64,000 bases of DNA from Rhytidiadelphus loreus (GCA_947034895.1 OX344765.1:29765001-29829000), one strand, 5' to 3'. Counted from the stretch's first letter, positions 46,388 through 57,582 are shown. Notes: generated from the letters alone by a model not told the origin. A program made the numbers and translations.

Positions 46388-47322
46388 TAGTTGACGATTT
46401 ACAATTTATAGGTATAAGGGTGTAGAAAAATAACTTCAATAATATTTTTGTTGAATAAATGCAATATTTAATCTTGAACAACATTAAATTACATTAAAAT
46501 ATTTTAAGCATTTTTTGTAGCATGTTGTAATACAATTATAAAATAATATAATTGCTTGTACTATATATACTTTGATGTTTCAAACTATTAATGCATTTTA
46601 CAACAAAACTTAAAGAAAAAACACTTCAAATTATAATTGTATGTTTGACATTTGTAAATTGGCACATCATAATTGATGTAGAAAACACCAAGAACATGTT
46701 GACAACATATATGAATAAGCTTATGAACTATGCAAAAATCCATATGTAGTACATCATGATAATCACATTCTAAAGGAATTAGAAGTCAAACATATTTTGC
46801 ACATTAAAACAATGTGTTTGTTCACTAATGTAAAATTCAAGGTTTAGGGTTTAGGGTCTAGGATTTAGGGTTTAAGATTTAGGGTTTAGGGTATAACAAT
46901 TACAGTGCATATTTCAATGTGTGAAAGTTTAACTTGGATTACCCTTTCTTTGTATATATAAATGCTATATAGGATGCTTGTAATATTAAATAGAAGCCTT
47001 GAAAAGCGAATCTGTAGCTTTTAAAATTCATTAATACAATACAGCTGGATGGAGGGTACGATAGGCGGACAAGTGATTAGATGGCAAACGGGGGGTCGGA
47101 GGAGAGGAGTAGAAGACAACGTTTTTTTGGCCATTATAAAAAATAGCCTTAGAAAATGGTCTATAAATTTTTTTTGAAAGGTCAAAACTTGAAACGGATT
47201 TTTGGAGGTGAAACTTGGCTTCATTTACAACGTTTTTGTAGTTCAAAGTTTTTTGAAAAAAGACATTTTACTATGCGTAAAAGAGGTCTAAAAATCACAT
47301 TTTATGACATTTTACTATGGTC
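46388..47322 (-). repeat. Right arm of 935-bp inverted repeat
   Basis: Reverse complement of 44919-45853; both arms are exactly 935 bp long with rare substitutions such as TTTATAGACC for GTTATAGACC. Confidence 0.92.
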
Positions 47323-47549
47323 GGACGGATGACTAAGGAGACTGCAATCTTTGGAGATGTCTCATAGTTGAAGTTTTTGTCCAAATTGAATTTATTATGT
47401 ACCATTGGAAAGCTATGAAATATATCTTTCCAATAGTATATTATGGTGCACATGAATGTGGACAGAGTGTCCGGTGGTCAGGCGTTTGGCGAGATGAGCG
47501 AACTTTATCGATTCATTTGTTTTGCCGTGCGCTCTTCCGTCCACACCGA

Positions 47550-47680
47550 CTGGAAGGCCGACCTTGTGGCCGTCCGCCTTGGCAACTTCATGGCCGTCTA
47601 CTTGGCCGTCCGCCCTGGCGACTTCATGGCCATCCACTTGGCTGTCTGCTTGGCCGACCACGTAGTTATTTGTTTGATCC
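47550..47680 (+). repeat. Minisatellite of about 36 bp in the right subterminal region
   Basis: The phrase ACTTCATGGCCGTC..CTTGGCCGTCCGCC repeats with about 36-bp spacing two to three times. The repeated core is GGCCGTC. Confidence 0.65.
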
Positions 47681-47900
47681 ACCGCATGTCCGTCTACCTA
47701 GCTGACCATATGTGCGTCAGACCATCGGAAATTCCAGTCAGTCCGCCCGCTCGATGCCATCGAAAGTTTTGGCCGTCCGCCCGTCCAACGGTCGGACGGT
47801 AGTCACCACTAGGTATGTCAAAAGACATCCTGGGGTTAGCGCCCACGGACTTTGGACGTCCAGACGTCCAGCGTCATGTCCGGACGCCCTGTCAACCCTA

Positions 47901-50900
47901 ATTATATCCTCCCTCTATTTAGATGATGCTAAATCAAAGATATGTTGCATATGGGAAAGTCTCTTAGAGAACATGCCTTTTTTCACCAAGTTCTCTCGAA
48001 TCATTAGATTTTATCGTAGCTACTGTATCCATAGAGCTCAACAATTTCGGAAAATGGAAACAAAACTTTGTCAAAATCTAGAGATTAAAAAAGCTCAGCT
48101 ACAAATTCTCCCCCATTCAATCCAACTTCCAGACCAAGTTAGCACCTTCCGATCTCAATTAGTTGACTTTGAGGCCCGAAAACTAGAAGGGAAAAATGTT
48201 CGTTCGGGAGCTCGCTAGAGACTTTTTGGAGATCGCATGACCTCAGAATTCTTCCAAGCGATCAAGGAAACTCCTCAATCATCTTCCATCACCGAATTAG
48301 AAGACAATCAAGGCATTCACAAGTATGACAGGTGCGATTTAGAATCCATATGCACCAATTTTTATTCCAAACTATATTCACAGGAGGTAATGGACCCCAC
48401 TATCAAAGTTGAGCGACAGTCCATTCTATCATCGGTCAGTCGTTGCTTCAGTCCTGCCATAATTCAACAACTTGATGGTCCACTTACAAAGGATGAATTA
48501 CAACAATCTCTGAAACATATGGCCATACGAAAGAGTCTAGGGCCAAACAAAATCACAGTGGAATTCTATCTAAAATTCTGGGAGCTTATTGGCGATGACT
48601 ATACTGTGATGGTGAGATCTTCAATGGAGTAAGGCTATTTCCCCAAAGGTATGACTTCTGGGATTATTGCTCTACTTTTAAAAACAGGGAAACGTGATAA
48701 TCTATCAAATTGGCGTTTTATAACCCTTTTCAATGTTTCGTACAAGATCATTGCCAAAGCTCTTCAGATTTATCTACAAGGTATTCTTAAAGAGGTTATA
48801 AGCCTAGACCAATCTACTTCCTTATCCTCTAGATACATTTTGGATAATATCCTCCTGCAATATGAAACAGTAGAATGGGCTCGAGAATCTCACAGGACCT
48901 CATTTTTCTCAAATTATAATTTACCAAAGCCTATGATATAGTGTCTTTGGACTTTCTTTTCAGAGTCATGCAAAAAATGGGTATTCCTGAATCATTTTCA
49001 CACCTTGTCAAGATGTTACTAAAAGATGCCTCAGCATCGGTTTTACTTAGCGACATGAGAACTGATTTGTTCGCCATTCAAAGAGGTGTTAGACAAGGAT
49101 GTCCATTAGCGCCTTATTTATTTCTCTATATTGGCAAGGCTCTAAACATGGCTGCTAAAGAAGAGCAACAACAAGGACGAATTTCTGGCATCAAACTCCT
49201 AGATAGCCAGGCGCAACAACTCATATCCTAGTATGCGTACGATATAGGATTTTCAATACTGGGACAAGAAGTGGTTTTAAGGAATACTATAAGCTTATTA
49301 CAAAAATTTGGTCAAGCTTTGGGTTTGATAATCAACTAGTTAAAAAGTGTTGGTTATTGGTTTTCCTCAGCTCCTTTGCCAAACTGGATAGCAGAGTTTG
49401 ACTTCACCTGGGCCCCACACGGATCCTTGTCCAAATTACTAGGGGCTTCGTTTGGTGTTTCCCTAGCGACCACTGACATTGACTAATTCCTTCATCAAAA
49501 GATTACACGAAAGCTACGTTACTAGACAACTCAAAGGCTATCACTAGCTGGCAAAGGAGCTGAGGAAAACACGATCTTATTATCAACGCTATATTACTTC
49601 ATTGCCATCTGGAGCGGATTGATAACAGTCCTTCGTATCATCAGAGGTGATTTGAGAAATTATCTTTGGAGCGGATCGGAGCACAGAACACGTACTCGCG
49701 TTAATTGGGAAGATTGTTGCCTCCCTCACTTATCTGAGGGTCTTCATCTACTCGATCCTAAAATCTCACTCACGGCCTTACTAGCCAAATGGATTATGTT
49801 TGCAATCGAGCCACGGATATCATGACTAAAGATCCTCCTTAGACATAGGATAGAAAGGATGAAATCTCACCCAAAAGGTGGATATTGGTTCCCATCCTCT
49901 GCTTGGTTAGTAGTACACACTCCCTCAGCCACTAGAGGGTCATGCGTTTGGAATAGAATCATATGCGTTTGAATACATGGTAAAACATATCGAGGCTGTT
50001 CCTCCAACCAACGCTCAAGAGGTCTTACAAACTAGCTTGTGGTGTCCATACAATACATTGGTTCCAATTTTAATTTCTCAATGGATAGAGCTCGTGCACT
50101 TGCCAGAGGTGGTTTGTGGCAGATCTAGGATCTCCGGAATCCCTTCCATCAAAGGTTCAAAACGTGGGAAGATATTTCCTCATCTTTTCCACTTACCGAG
50201 ATGGAGAGACACCATTGGTTCCATCTAATATCCCAATTTCCAATAGAATGGATGAGGATGCTAAACGAAGAGATCGCACTATTGCAAAAGGAAGATTGGT
50301 TGGATATTTTTACGAAAGAAGAAGATGCCTTACTTGAAGTCGTATGGCAGGTCACCTCCGACAACGTCATTCAACTGACAAATCAACCTCAAACATTCTC
50401 CCTTCATACACAGAGGGCAACAGTGAGTTCTACCTTTAGGCTATTCTCGGTTAATCCGTCACCCAATGCTGCCTCGACATACAGTGGTTTTGTTTGGCGG
50501 GTGAGAGTGGTTACAGTTAAAAAGGACAAGTATTGATCTCCTCTGCTCCAATATTTCAGAGTCATTCAAGACCTTACTTTTGGTCCTGCATGATGGCAAT
50601 GGCAAAATGGATGCCCATTGCTTAATTACTCTACCAATTTGGGTAGGAAACTCTTGACCAAACACAACCAGTTGAAGAAATTCATACCTTCCAAATGGCC
50701 GGATTTTCTCCTGGCATCTTTTTCACCAGATTGGCGTGTTGTTTGGAATACCTTAGGCTCTCAAAAAGAAGTTGCGTTCACTTGGTCCATTTGGTATAAT
50801 GCCGTTGCAATCAACTCATGGTGCGCTTACATAACTCCTGGGATCGACCCCAGATGCCTCTGCTGCGACCTTGGTGAGGATGAGACGCCCCTCCATAGGT

Positions 50901-51230
50901 TCTTTCTATGCCCTGAAGCTCAGAAGGCATGGAACTTTGCCCAATCCATTCTTCATCATATTCTTGGAGTTCAACATGTTTTGGACCCTCACCAGAGACT
51001 TTCTCCAATGCACTGCATTTTTGGCTCTAGATTGCCTCGGAAGTTCCAAGGCCTTTAAACTATCTGGCACATCCTCTATGGTTTAACTCTTTGGACCATT
51101 TGGGTCTCCCGCAATGGCAAAGTTTTCTCAAAGGATCAATGGCACACAACTAGAATTCATAGTGCTATTTGGGAAGGACTTATTGATGCAAGGGCGCTTC
51201 ATTTCACAAAGCGATGACCCAAGCTAAACG
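47901..51230 (+). pseudogene. LINE ORF2, reverse transcriptase and C-terminal part, frameshifted
   Basis: Reading resumes after the 8-bp duplication with the linker region (RFYRSYCIHRAQQF). Reverse transcriptase motifs follow: SLGPNKITVEFYLKFWELIG, NWRFITLFNVSYKIIAKAL and RGVRQGCPLAPYLFL. The active-site box reads YAYD instead of YADD (about 49,233), preceded by a stop. At the end is the zf-RVT signature CLCCDLGEDETPLHRFFLCP. Stops occur at 48,216, 48,630 and 49,229 among others, and there is a shift near 48,935. Without these it would be a typical L1 ORF2. Confidence 0.88.
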
Positions 51231-51482
51231 TAGTCCCCAACATGCTTGTAGGATTTGGATCCATTTTAATACCATCTGGACTCACTCTTCAGTGGTGGCA
51301 TTTAGGATTGGTGATGAAATTAGTTGGAATCTGCAAAAGCCGATTCCTTGTCATTTTCATTAGTTTCTTGTTTGAGCTCTCTGTTCCTTTTTGACCGGCC
51401 TTTGGCCTGGTGGTTTTGTATTTTTTCTCTACAATGAAGGTTCTTTCATTTGTTTCAAAAACAAAAAAACTGTCAGGCTTAT

Positions 51483-51930
51483 CATCAAGTTTTAAGCTCT
51501 TATTAAAAAACTGCTAGTCTTGGTCATACAACTAGTGGATACCCGGAGGTTCTTTCTAACTGTCAAATCTTTATTGAAGATGAAATAAGATCTTGAAATC
51601 AGAATTGTGATACCTCCATGAATTGTTATAGGAGAAGAGAGTTATATTAGGTATCTGATGATTGCTTCATATTCTCAAATAGCTATTTATTTTGTATGTA
51701 AACCTTAGCTAAATCATACCATAAAAAATAACTCAATGAATAGAAAAAATATATATAAGATTATATACCATGATATATATTATTTATTTATTTCTATGAA
51801 TCATACAGCAATAGACTTTTAATTATGATAACTAAAAATAGTTTCTGGGAATCAAGTCTAAAGAAGAAGGAAAAAAAGAAAAAAGAAAAAAAGTATGTGC
51901 GTGTGTGTGTGTGTGTAATTTTTATTTAAA
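51483..51930. other. Intergenic DNA right of the LINE, with a GT microsatellite just after
   Basis: No gene is seen. A (GT)n run of about 18 bp begins near 51,901. Confidence 0.5.
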
Positions 51931-53100
51931 TTTATTTTTATAAAAGTCCTAAACTTCAAACCTTGCAAGGCGTCTCTTTGTACCGAGAGGTTTTTTATAA
52001 GTGACAAAGTTGATTTTTTTTTTTAAATTTTAAATTTTGGTTGAGAGTCCCAAACTCCAAACCCTACCTAGGGTCTCTCTATACCGAGTTTTTTTTGGAG
52101 GGGGGGTATTACAATCACAACAATTTTTTTTTAAAACAAACAAATAAAACTCATTTTGGGTTGAAATTCTCAAACCTCAAACCCTATCAAGGGGCTCTCG
52201 GTATTGAGAAACCCCTTGTAGAGTTTGGAAATCTCAGAGGAAAATAATTTTAAAATAATTATTTAAAAATTATTTAAAGTTATTATGTTTCTTGTGTGAC
52301 TTCATCACTCCAAAAATACCCTTTCAATACGAAGAGACCTTTTGCAAGTTTTGGAGTTTGGATTTTTCAACCAAGTTTTTGTTTTGTTTTTAATTTTTTT
52401 CACGGCTTCCTGACCTCAAAAAAACCCTCTTTGTCGAAAGAGACCCTTGGCTGGATTTGGGACTTTCAAGTAAAAAGAATATTTTTTATTTAAAATTTTT
52501 TTTTGGCGACTTTGTCACCCATGGGGTTTTAGAACTTTCATTTATTTTTAAATGTAAATTTTAAAAAAATCATTTTTTTCCATTAGTTAATTTCAGGACT
52601 TTGTCACCCTGAGAAAACCCTTCTTAGTATAAAGAGATTTCTTGTGGGGTTGGGAATTTAGGACTCTCAAAAAAAATTTAACTAAAAAAGAATCCAAGGT
52701 ATCCTTTTTGGTATCGAGAAACCCCTAGGATTTGGGATTCTAAAAAAACAGAGTAATTACGAGATTTTAGTTTTATTTATTTTTCCTTTATTGTAACTTT
52801 GTAACCCCTTGAAACCCCATTTTTGTACCAAAAGACCCTTACGGAGTTTGGAGTTTCGTACTCTCAAATTTTAAAAAAAATTTAAAAAAAATCTATTGTT
52901 TTTTTGTTTCCACAACTTTGTCGTCTAAAGAGTAAAGAATCTCGTTGCAGATTTTGGAGTTAGAAACTCTGAAATCACTTTCTTTTTTAAAATTTAAAAT
53001 TTTTCTTTTAGATGCGTGAATGTGTGTCACAACTCCATCACCCCCCAAAAAAACTCTAGGCATCGAGAAGCCCCTTGGAAGGGTTGAGAAGTAAGAATTT
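51930..53100. repeat. S-type degenerate tandem repeat, right cluster
   Basis: About ten irregular units of 80-110 bp with the GACTT.(G)TCACC, AGAGACC and TTTGGGACTCTCAA blocks. Inverted units lie at 51,950-52,220 and direct units at 52,300-53,080. Orientation flips within the cluster, as in the left cluster. Confidence 0.55.
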
Positions 53101-53255
53101 CTAAAAAAATCCTTGTTCTTGCGAGATGGTGTTTATTGCATGAGCCCTCTATCAATTGTTTAAAATATTTGTTTTCCCTTGGAATTTCTTCAAAGGCTTG
53201 ATCATGAACAAACATTTTCACAAGAAGAACAAAAATGGATCTTGAGGTAGATTAA

Positions 53256-54447
53256 CCCCAAAAGGACCAGGGCCATACTTCTGTCAAAAACTACATTACA
53301 TGTGTTTTGGCTATTGTGGAGGGCTGCGAGTTCCCAACTCAAAACCCATCTAAAAATCGTTGTTCCCTGTCGTTCCCCACCTGCGTTGACCTGCGCCAAG
53401 TGACTGTTAGGTCGGGGGTGTTTTTTTTGGGGGGGGGGGATTAACTTTGTTTTTCATTTGAAGGACTTAAAAAAAAATTGAAAAAAAAAAATTTGACACT
53501 GGAGTTCGAGAAGACCGAGGGGAACGGAGCTGGGAACAGGCCTGAAACGGCCCTCCACCCCCCCCCCAATCTCATCTAATGCTTAAAATTGCCATTTTTG
53601 CTACATTCATCCAATATATATATGACAATCTAACCGTAGGATCTTGTACTTTACTAGTCGAGGATCATGTCATAAAAATTTCATAGAGTTGGACAATATA
53701 GATTGGAAAATATTAGCATTCAAAGTTGGAAAAAAAAATTGAGCACTGGCTTGCAATTTCATATGACTTTGAATGCCATTTGTGGAAAAAATTTGCACCA
53801 TAGACCTTGAACTAAAAAATAATTGTGTTGAAGAATTGAATTGAAAGTCTAAAAAAAGATTTAAAAAAAAAAATATGCTTGATTTTCATTCTTTAAAAAA
53901 TTGTTACGTAGAAGTAGGTCCAAGATTGAAAGAAAAACTAAATCGTTAATAGCTCTAAAATGGGATTCAAACACAATATCTCAACGGTGAGATTGTTGTA
54001 ACTAGAAAACTTAACCTTGTCAAACAATTTTTCTTGGAAAATTGTAAAAATTGCATTCAAAATTGAATCCTATGAGTTATTTTTTCAAGAAGGTGCTCAA
54101 ATTGCCCAAAAAACAAAATTGTTCGTAACTTTCATATTACTAATCCAAATGGAATGAATCAAAGTTTTACATGTAGACAAAAATATGATCTTTAAGAAGA
54201 AAAAAATTAAAAAATCAATTTCAAATTGTTGTAAATTTCTTTTTCTGCCCAGTGATATGAAAATTATATTTAAGATGCCATAACTTTTGCTTTGGGGAAC
54301 CAATTGAAATAAAATTTATATTCCCACGAAGCTTATAAGTTTTCCTATCTTATGAGAAAGTTTCAAAAAGTTTCACTAAAAATTGAGATTATAGGAACCT
54401 GCCCAAAATCCATTTTGTCCCTCGAGGGGACAATGGTCCTTTAGGGG
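53256..54447 (+). repeat. W-family element interrupted by an E element
   Basis: TTAA at 53252-53255 precedes CCCCAAAAGGACCAGGGCC. The right end GGACAATGGTCCTTTAGGGG precedes TTAA at 54448-54451. Apart from the 288-bp E insertion it aligns along its length with the 28.5 kb copy, in the same orientation. Confidence 0.78.
53294..53581. mobile_element. E-family element, 288 bp
   Basis: It starts CATTACATGTGTTTTGG and ends CTCATCTAATG. The W host reads AAAACTA|CTTAAAATTGCC across the site; the 28.5 kb copy has AAAACTACTAAAAACTGCC. It shares GGAGGGCTGCGAGTTCCCAA with the copy at 32.7 kb. Confidence 0.7.
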
Positions 54448-54689
54448 TTAAAGGTGTCATCTATTAGTGCGCCAAGCCAAGCACAGTGCGCATGCCAACA
54501 AGGCCCCACGGTCATAGGTCTGTGATTGTAGGGATGAAATTTTACTATTAACATCAAAATTTTGAAATGTCTCCATTTTTTTCTTTGTTGTCCTCAAAAA
54601 TTTTAAGTTGTTTTCAATTGATGCTCTAAGCTCACAAAATGTACGGTCATAGCTCCTGAGCTGATGCTTTTAGACTCACAAAGTAGCAT

Positions 54690-54981
54690 TGTTGCCCACA
54701 AAACAAGATGCTCCAAAACATTTTCATCACTTATCCAAATAGAACAAACCAAAGCTTTCTGTTTAGGCAAAAATATAATCTATGTTGAAATTTGTTTTGA
54801 AGATGGCATAACTTTTTGCTCTCAGACACTAATTGAAATAAAAATTATATTCTCGTAATGCTAATGTATTTTACTATCCTAAGAAAAAGTTTCAAAAAAA
54901 TTCTCCAAAAATTGAGATCATAGAAACCTATCCAAACTTTCATTTGTCCTTTAAGAAAACTTTGAAATTTTAGTAGGGGTT
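54690..54981 (+). repeat. 3' fragment of a W-family element
   Basis: Blocks such as GCCCACAAAACAAGATGCTC, ATCACTTATCCAAATAGAAC and AAAATTGAGATCATAGAAACC follow the order of the right third of the W element. It ends near GTAGGGGTTAA. Confidence 0.55.
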
Positions 54982-54984
54982 AAA

Positions 54985-56020
54985 TCCACACCCAACTACT
55001 ACTACAAAACTTCCTTACCGAGAAACAAAATGCTTCACCATTTTGTGTGTGGTATAAGCTTGATAATTATTCAAGAAGCAACCCCCATTTATTTTCATTA
55101 CAACTAGGGAAAGGAGATTTTATTATTCCGATTGACACAAGGCACCACAATACAATACCACCCTAACTAGGCCAAGCTATAAATCAAAAGAATCATCTCC
55201 ATCTTGTTGCACACCGCACTTCCCGGAAAGCTAGGCCGCCGGATCAAATTTGGCCGTCTTTTTGAAGTTCATTCTTATCTAGAGGCAGGGATACATGGAT
55301 TGTAGTAATGGTGATCCAATCCAATGGTTGCTTCTATCCGAGACAGAGTGGGCTCATATGATGGGCTACAATTTTTATTTTTTTTAAAACATAAGAGTAC
55401 AATCATGTCTTGACAGTGCAGCCAATTTGCCTATGAACATGGACATGAATAGGACATGATAATGCATTGGAAATCAGCTTTGCTTCTATCACACACAACC
55501 AAATTGCTGTAGGGGACCCATCTGGTGGGGCTTGGCTTTAATTTATTGTAGCTTTCAGTTGTGGCTTAGCTTGCACAGGGGACGCTGGTAAAGGTAGCTG
55601 ACCTTTTTCCAAACACTTAAGCAATTTACCATATTTCCAGTATGCAAACGGCGAGGGGAGAAAAATTCTCCCTGTGGAGAAACAGATTTGAGGAGTCTTC
55701 CATAATTTGTTTCTTTTCTTCCCTCAAAAATGAAATAACTATGAGTTTTTTTTTAAAGATTCCATCCAACCCATTCTTGTTATATAGTCATTGTATTTCT
55801 AACCATAGGGTGATTACAAAATCAACCATACTTCAATGTAGGTGATAATTGTGGCTTTCAATGTACACCTCCCCGACATTTGTATTGCATGAGCTGTCAC
55901 CTAACAACGTGAGTTGTCACATGAATCCCAATGGAAACAAAACAACCTAACTAGTGGTTGGTCGGAAAGAAGTCGGCTCTCCTAATAAGAGCATCCTCAT
56001 TCCTTCTAGAAAAGCAAGCC
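54985..56020. other. Intergenic DNA, no recognisable feature
   Basis: Mixed composition with no family-like protein, RNA gene or repeat that I can name. Confidence 0.5.
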
Positions 56021-56032
56021 ATAGCTACAAGG

Positions 56033-57279
56033 TTGGGGTGAATTGTCCCCCTCCCTCCAAGTCATTCCAAGAGTGCATGTAAAAAAAATAACTTCTTTTT
56101 TGAGCTTGATTAATTCCTAAAGGACCACTTGTCCCTTCGAGGGACAAATGGGATTTTGAGTAGGTACCTATGTTCTCAATTTTTTTCCTAATTTTATTAA
56201 AAAAAAAATTTGAAGATAGAAAAATTTATTACCTTCATGGGAATATAATTATTTGTTCAATCCGTGCCCAGAAACAAAAGTTATGCCCAAATAAGTTAAG
56301 AACAGGGGAGATGGAGGAGGGAGGAAGAAGGGGCAACAAATAAAAAATTCTAAAATTTGACTTCTTTTTTTAAGATTTTTCTTTTTCGTAGAGTATATCT
56401 TTTTTTCTACATGGGAAGCTTTGATTCATTCCATTAGGATTTGTTATGAGAAAGTTATGGACAATCTTGTTTTTTGGGCATTTAGAGCATCTCCTTGAAA
56501 AAATAAATTGTAGGATTCGTTTTTTAATGCAATTTTTACAATTTTTCAAAAAAAGAAGTCCCACATGGTTTAGTTAGCTTTCTAGAGCTATCTCACCATT
56601 GGAATTAGTGCATTTTAATTCCATCTTAGAGATATTAATAATTTAGATTCTCCTTCTATCTTGTACCTACTTCTACTTAACAATTTTTTAAAGAATACAA
56701 ATGAATTTGAAATAAATAAAAAATTCTCCTAAATTTCCAATTCAATTCTCCACCCTAAAAATTTAAAGCTGAAAACTTTATAGTGCAAAAAAATTAATTT
56801 AATAAGGTTCAAAGTCAAATAATCTAATCCTGCAATGTGTTGAAAAACTTGTTTTTTTCACTTTAAATGCAAATATCGTGCAATTTGTACAATCAAAAAT
56901 TTTGAAATTTTTCTCACATATTTTCATGCTAGTTAGATGTAAGATCCTACGGTTAGATGTGGAAAAGAAAACAATTTTCAATTTTTTTACTCTTTCCTAC
57001 AAAAATGGTAGTTTTGAGTGTTTTGGGGCAGATAAAAGGACTTAGACCTTCCTTAGGGGTTAATTTATCTACCACACATCTCCTACATAATTTGGGTCCT
57101 CTGATTGCAAATTTGATCATGCATGGCAAATAAAAAGTTTCAGCTTTTTTTCCTCAAGGATAAGGGGTGTCCTCTGATTGCAAATATGAAATTCAAAATC
57201 TGCAAATTTGATCATGTGTGGCAAATAAAAAAATTCAGCGTTTTTCCGGGACAAGCCAAGGGGTCAATTCACCCCAGCC
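56033..57279. mobile_element. R-family element split by a W element; 10-bp target duplication AGCTACAAGG
   Basis: AGCTACAAGG occurs at 56023-56032 and 57280-57289. Between them are R ends (TTGGGGTGAATTGTCCCCC and GGGTCAATTCACCCCAGCC) and R interior pieces, separated by the W element at 56114-57059. A partial internal duplication of the TCTGATTGCAAAT block lies near 57,100 and 57,175. Confidence 0.8.
56114..57059 (-). repeat. W-family element, 946 bp, TTAA target in an R element
   Basis: TTAA lies at 56110-56113 and 57060-57063. The ends are TTCCTAAAGGACCACTTGTC and CCTTCCTTAGGGG. The second R copy at 17.08 kb shows the empty site GCTTGATTAATTTATC, with a single TTAA. Confidence 0.82.
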
Positions 57280-57370
57280 AGCTACAAGGACAGAGACTCT
57301 TGTAAATGTAAATGTTCCTTTTTTAAAAAAAATTGACAAAGAAATCAATACACAAGCTGCCCCTCTTCTG

Positions 57371-57570
57371 GATCGGGGGGATTGACCCCCTCGCTCGGCC
57401 TTACCAAGGGTGCAAGTAAAAAAAATACCCCCTATTTTGGGCCATTCTAGGGTATACTCTTGACCTCACCTAGCAAAAATGAATTCAAAATTTGCAAAAA
57501 AATTAATGTGAGGAAAATAAATAATTCCAGGGTTTGCCCGCAGGGCCGAGCGAGGGGGTCAGTTCTCCTT
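57371..57570. mobile_element. R-family element, 200 bp, 12-bp flanking direct repeat
   Basis: GCCCCTCTTCTG lies at 57359-57370 and 57571-57582. The ends TTGACCCCCTCGCTCGGCC and GGCCGAGCGAGGGGGTCAG are inverted. This is the best-preserved R copy. Confidence 0.8.
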
Positions 57571-57582
57571 GCCCCTCTTCTG

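Larger units (their letters stand above)
42907..47900. mobile_element. Non-autonomous hAT-type element, 4,994 bp, with internal 935-bp inverted arms
   Basis: The termini are CAGGGTTGGC and, inverted, TAGGGTTGAC, matching the known CAGGG/TAGGG style of hAT ends. The 8-bp duplication ATTATATC agrees with that superfamily. Subterminal regions (42,946-43,130 and 47,470-47,890) are GC-rich with many GGACG/CGTCC motifs. I found no transposase, BED zinc finger or hAT dimerisation region. Most of its length is inverted and tandem repeats. Confidence 0.88.
39526..51466 (+). mobile_element. L1-type LINE, full length but decayed, split by a hAT-type element
   Basis: The 16-bp target duplication AAACTGTCAGGCTTAT lies at 39510-39525 and 51467-51482. 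Without the hAT element and its 8-bp duplication the LINE is 6,939 bp. The order is 5' UTR, ORF1 (DUF4283 and zinc knuckle), ORF2 (endonuclease, reverse transcriptase, C-terminal zf-RVT), then a 3' UTR ending in an A-rich tail. Both ORFs carry stops and frameshifts, so it cannot move on its own products. Confidence 0.93.

Noticed and set aside
47712..48218. 168-codon open frame crossing from the hAT-type element into the LINE
   Set aside because: It spans the exact transposon boundary at 47,900. The first part is GC-rich subterminal DNA with no protein similarity; the second part is LINE ORF2 linker. It is a chance fusion.
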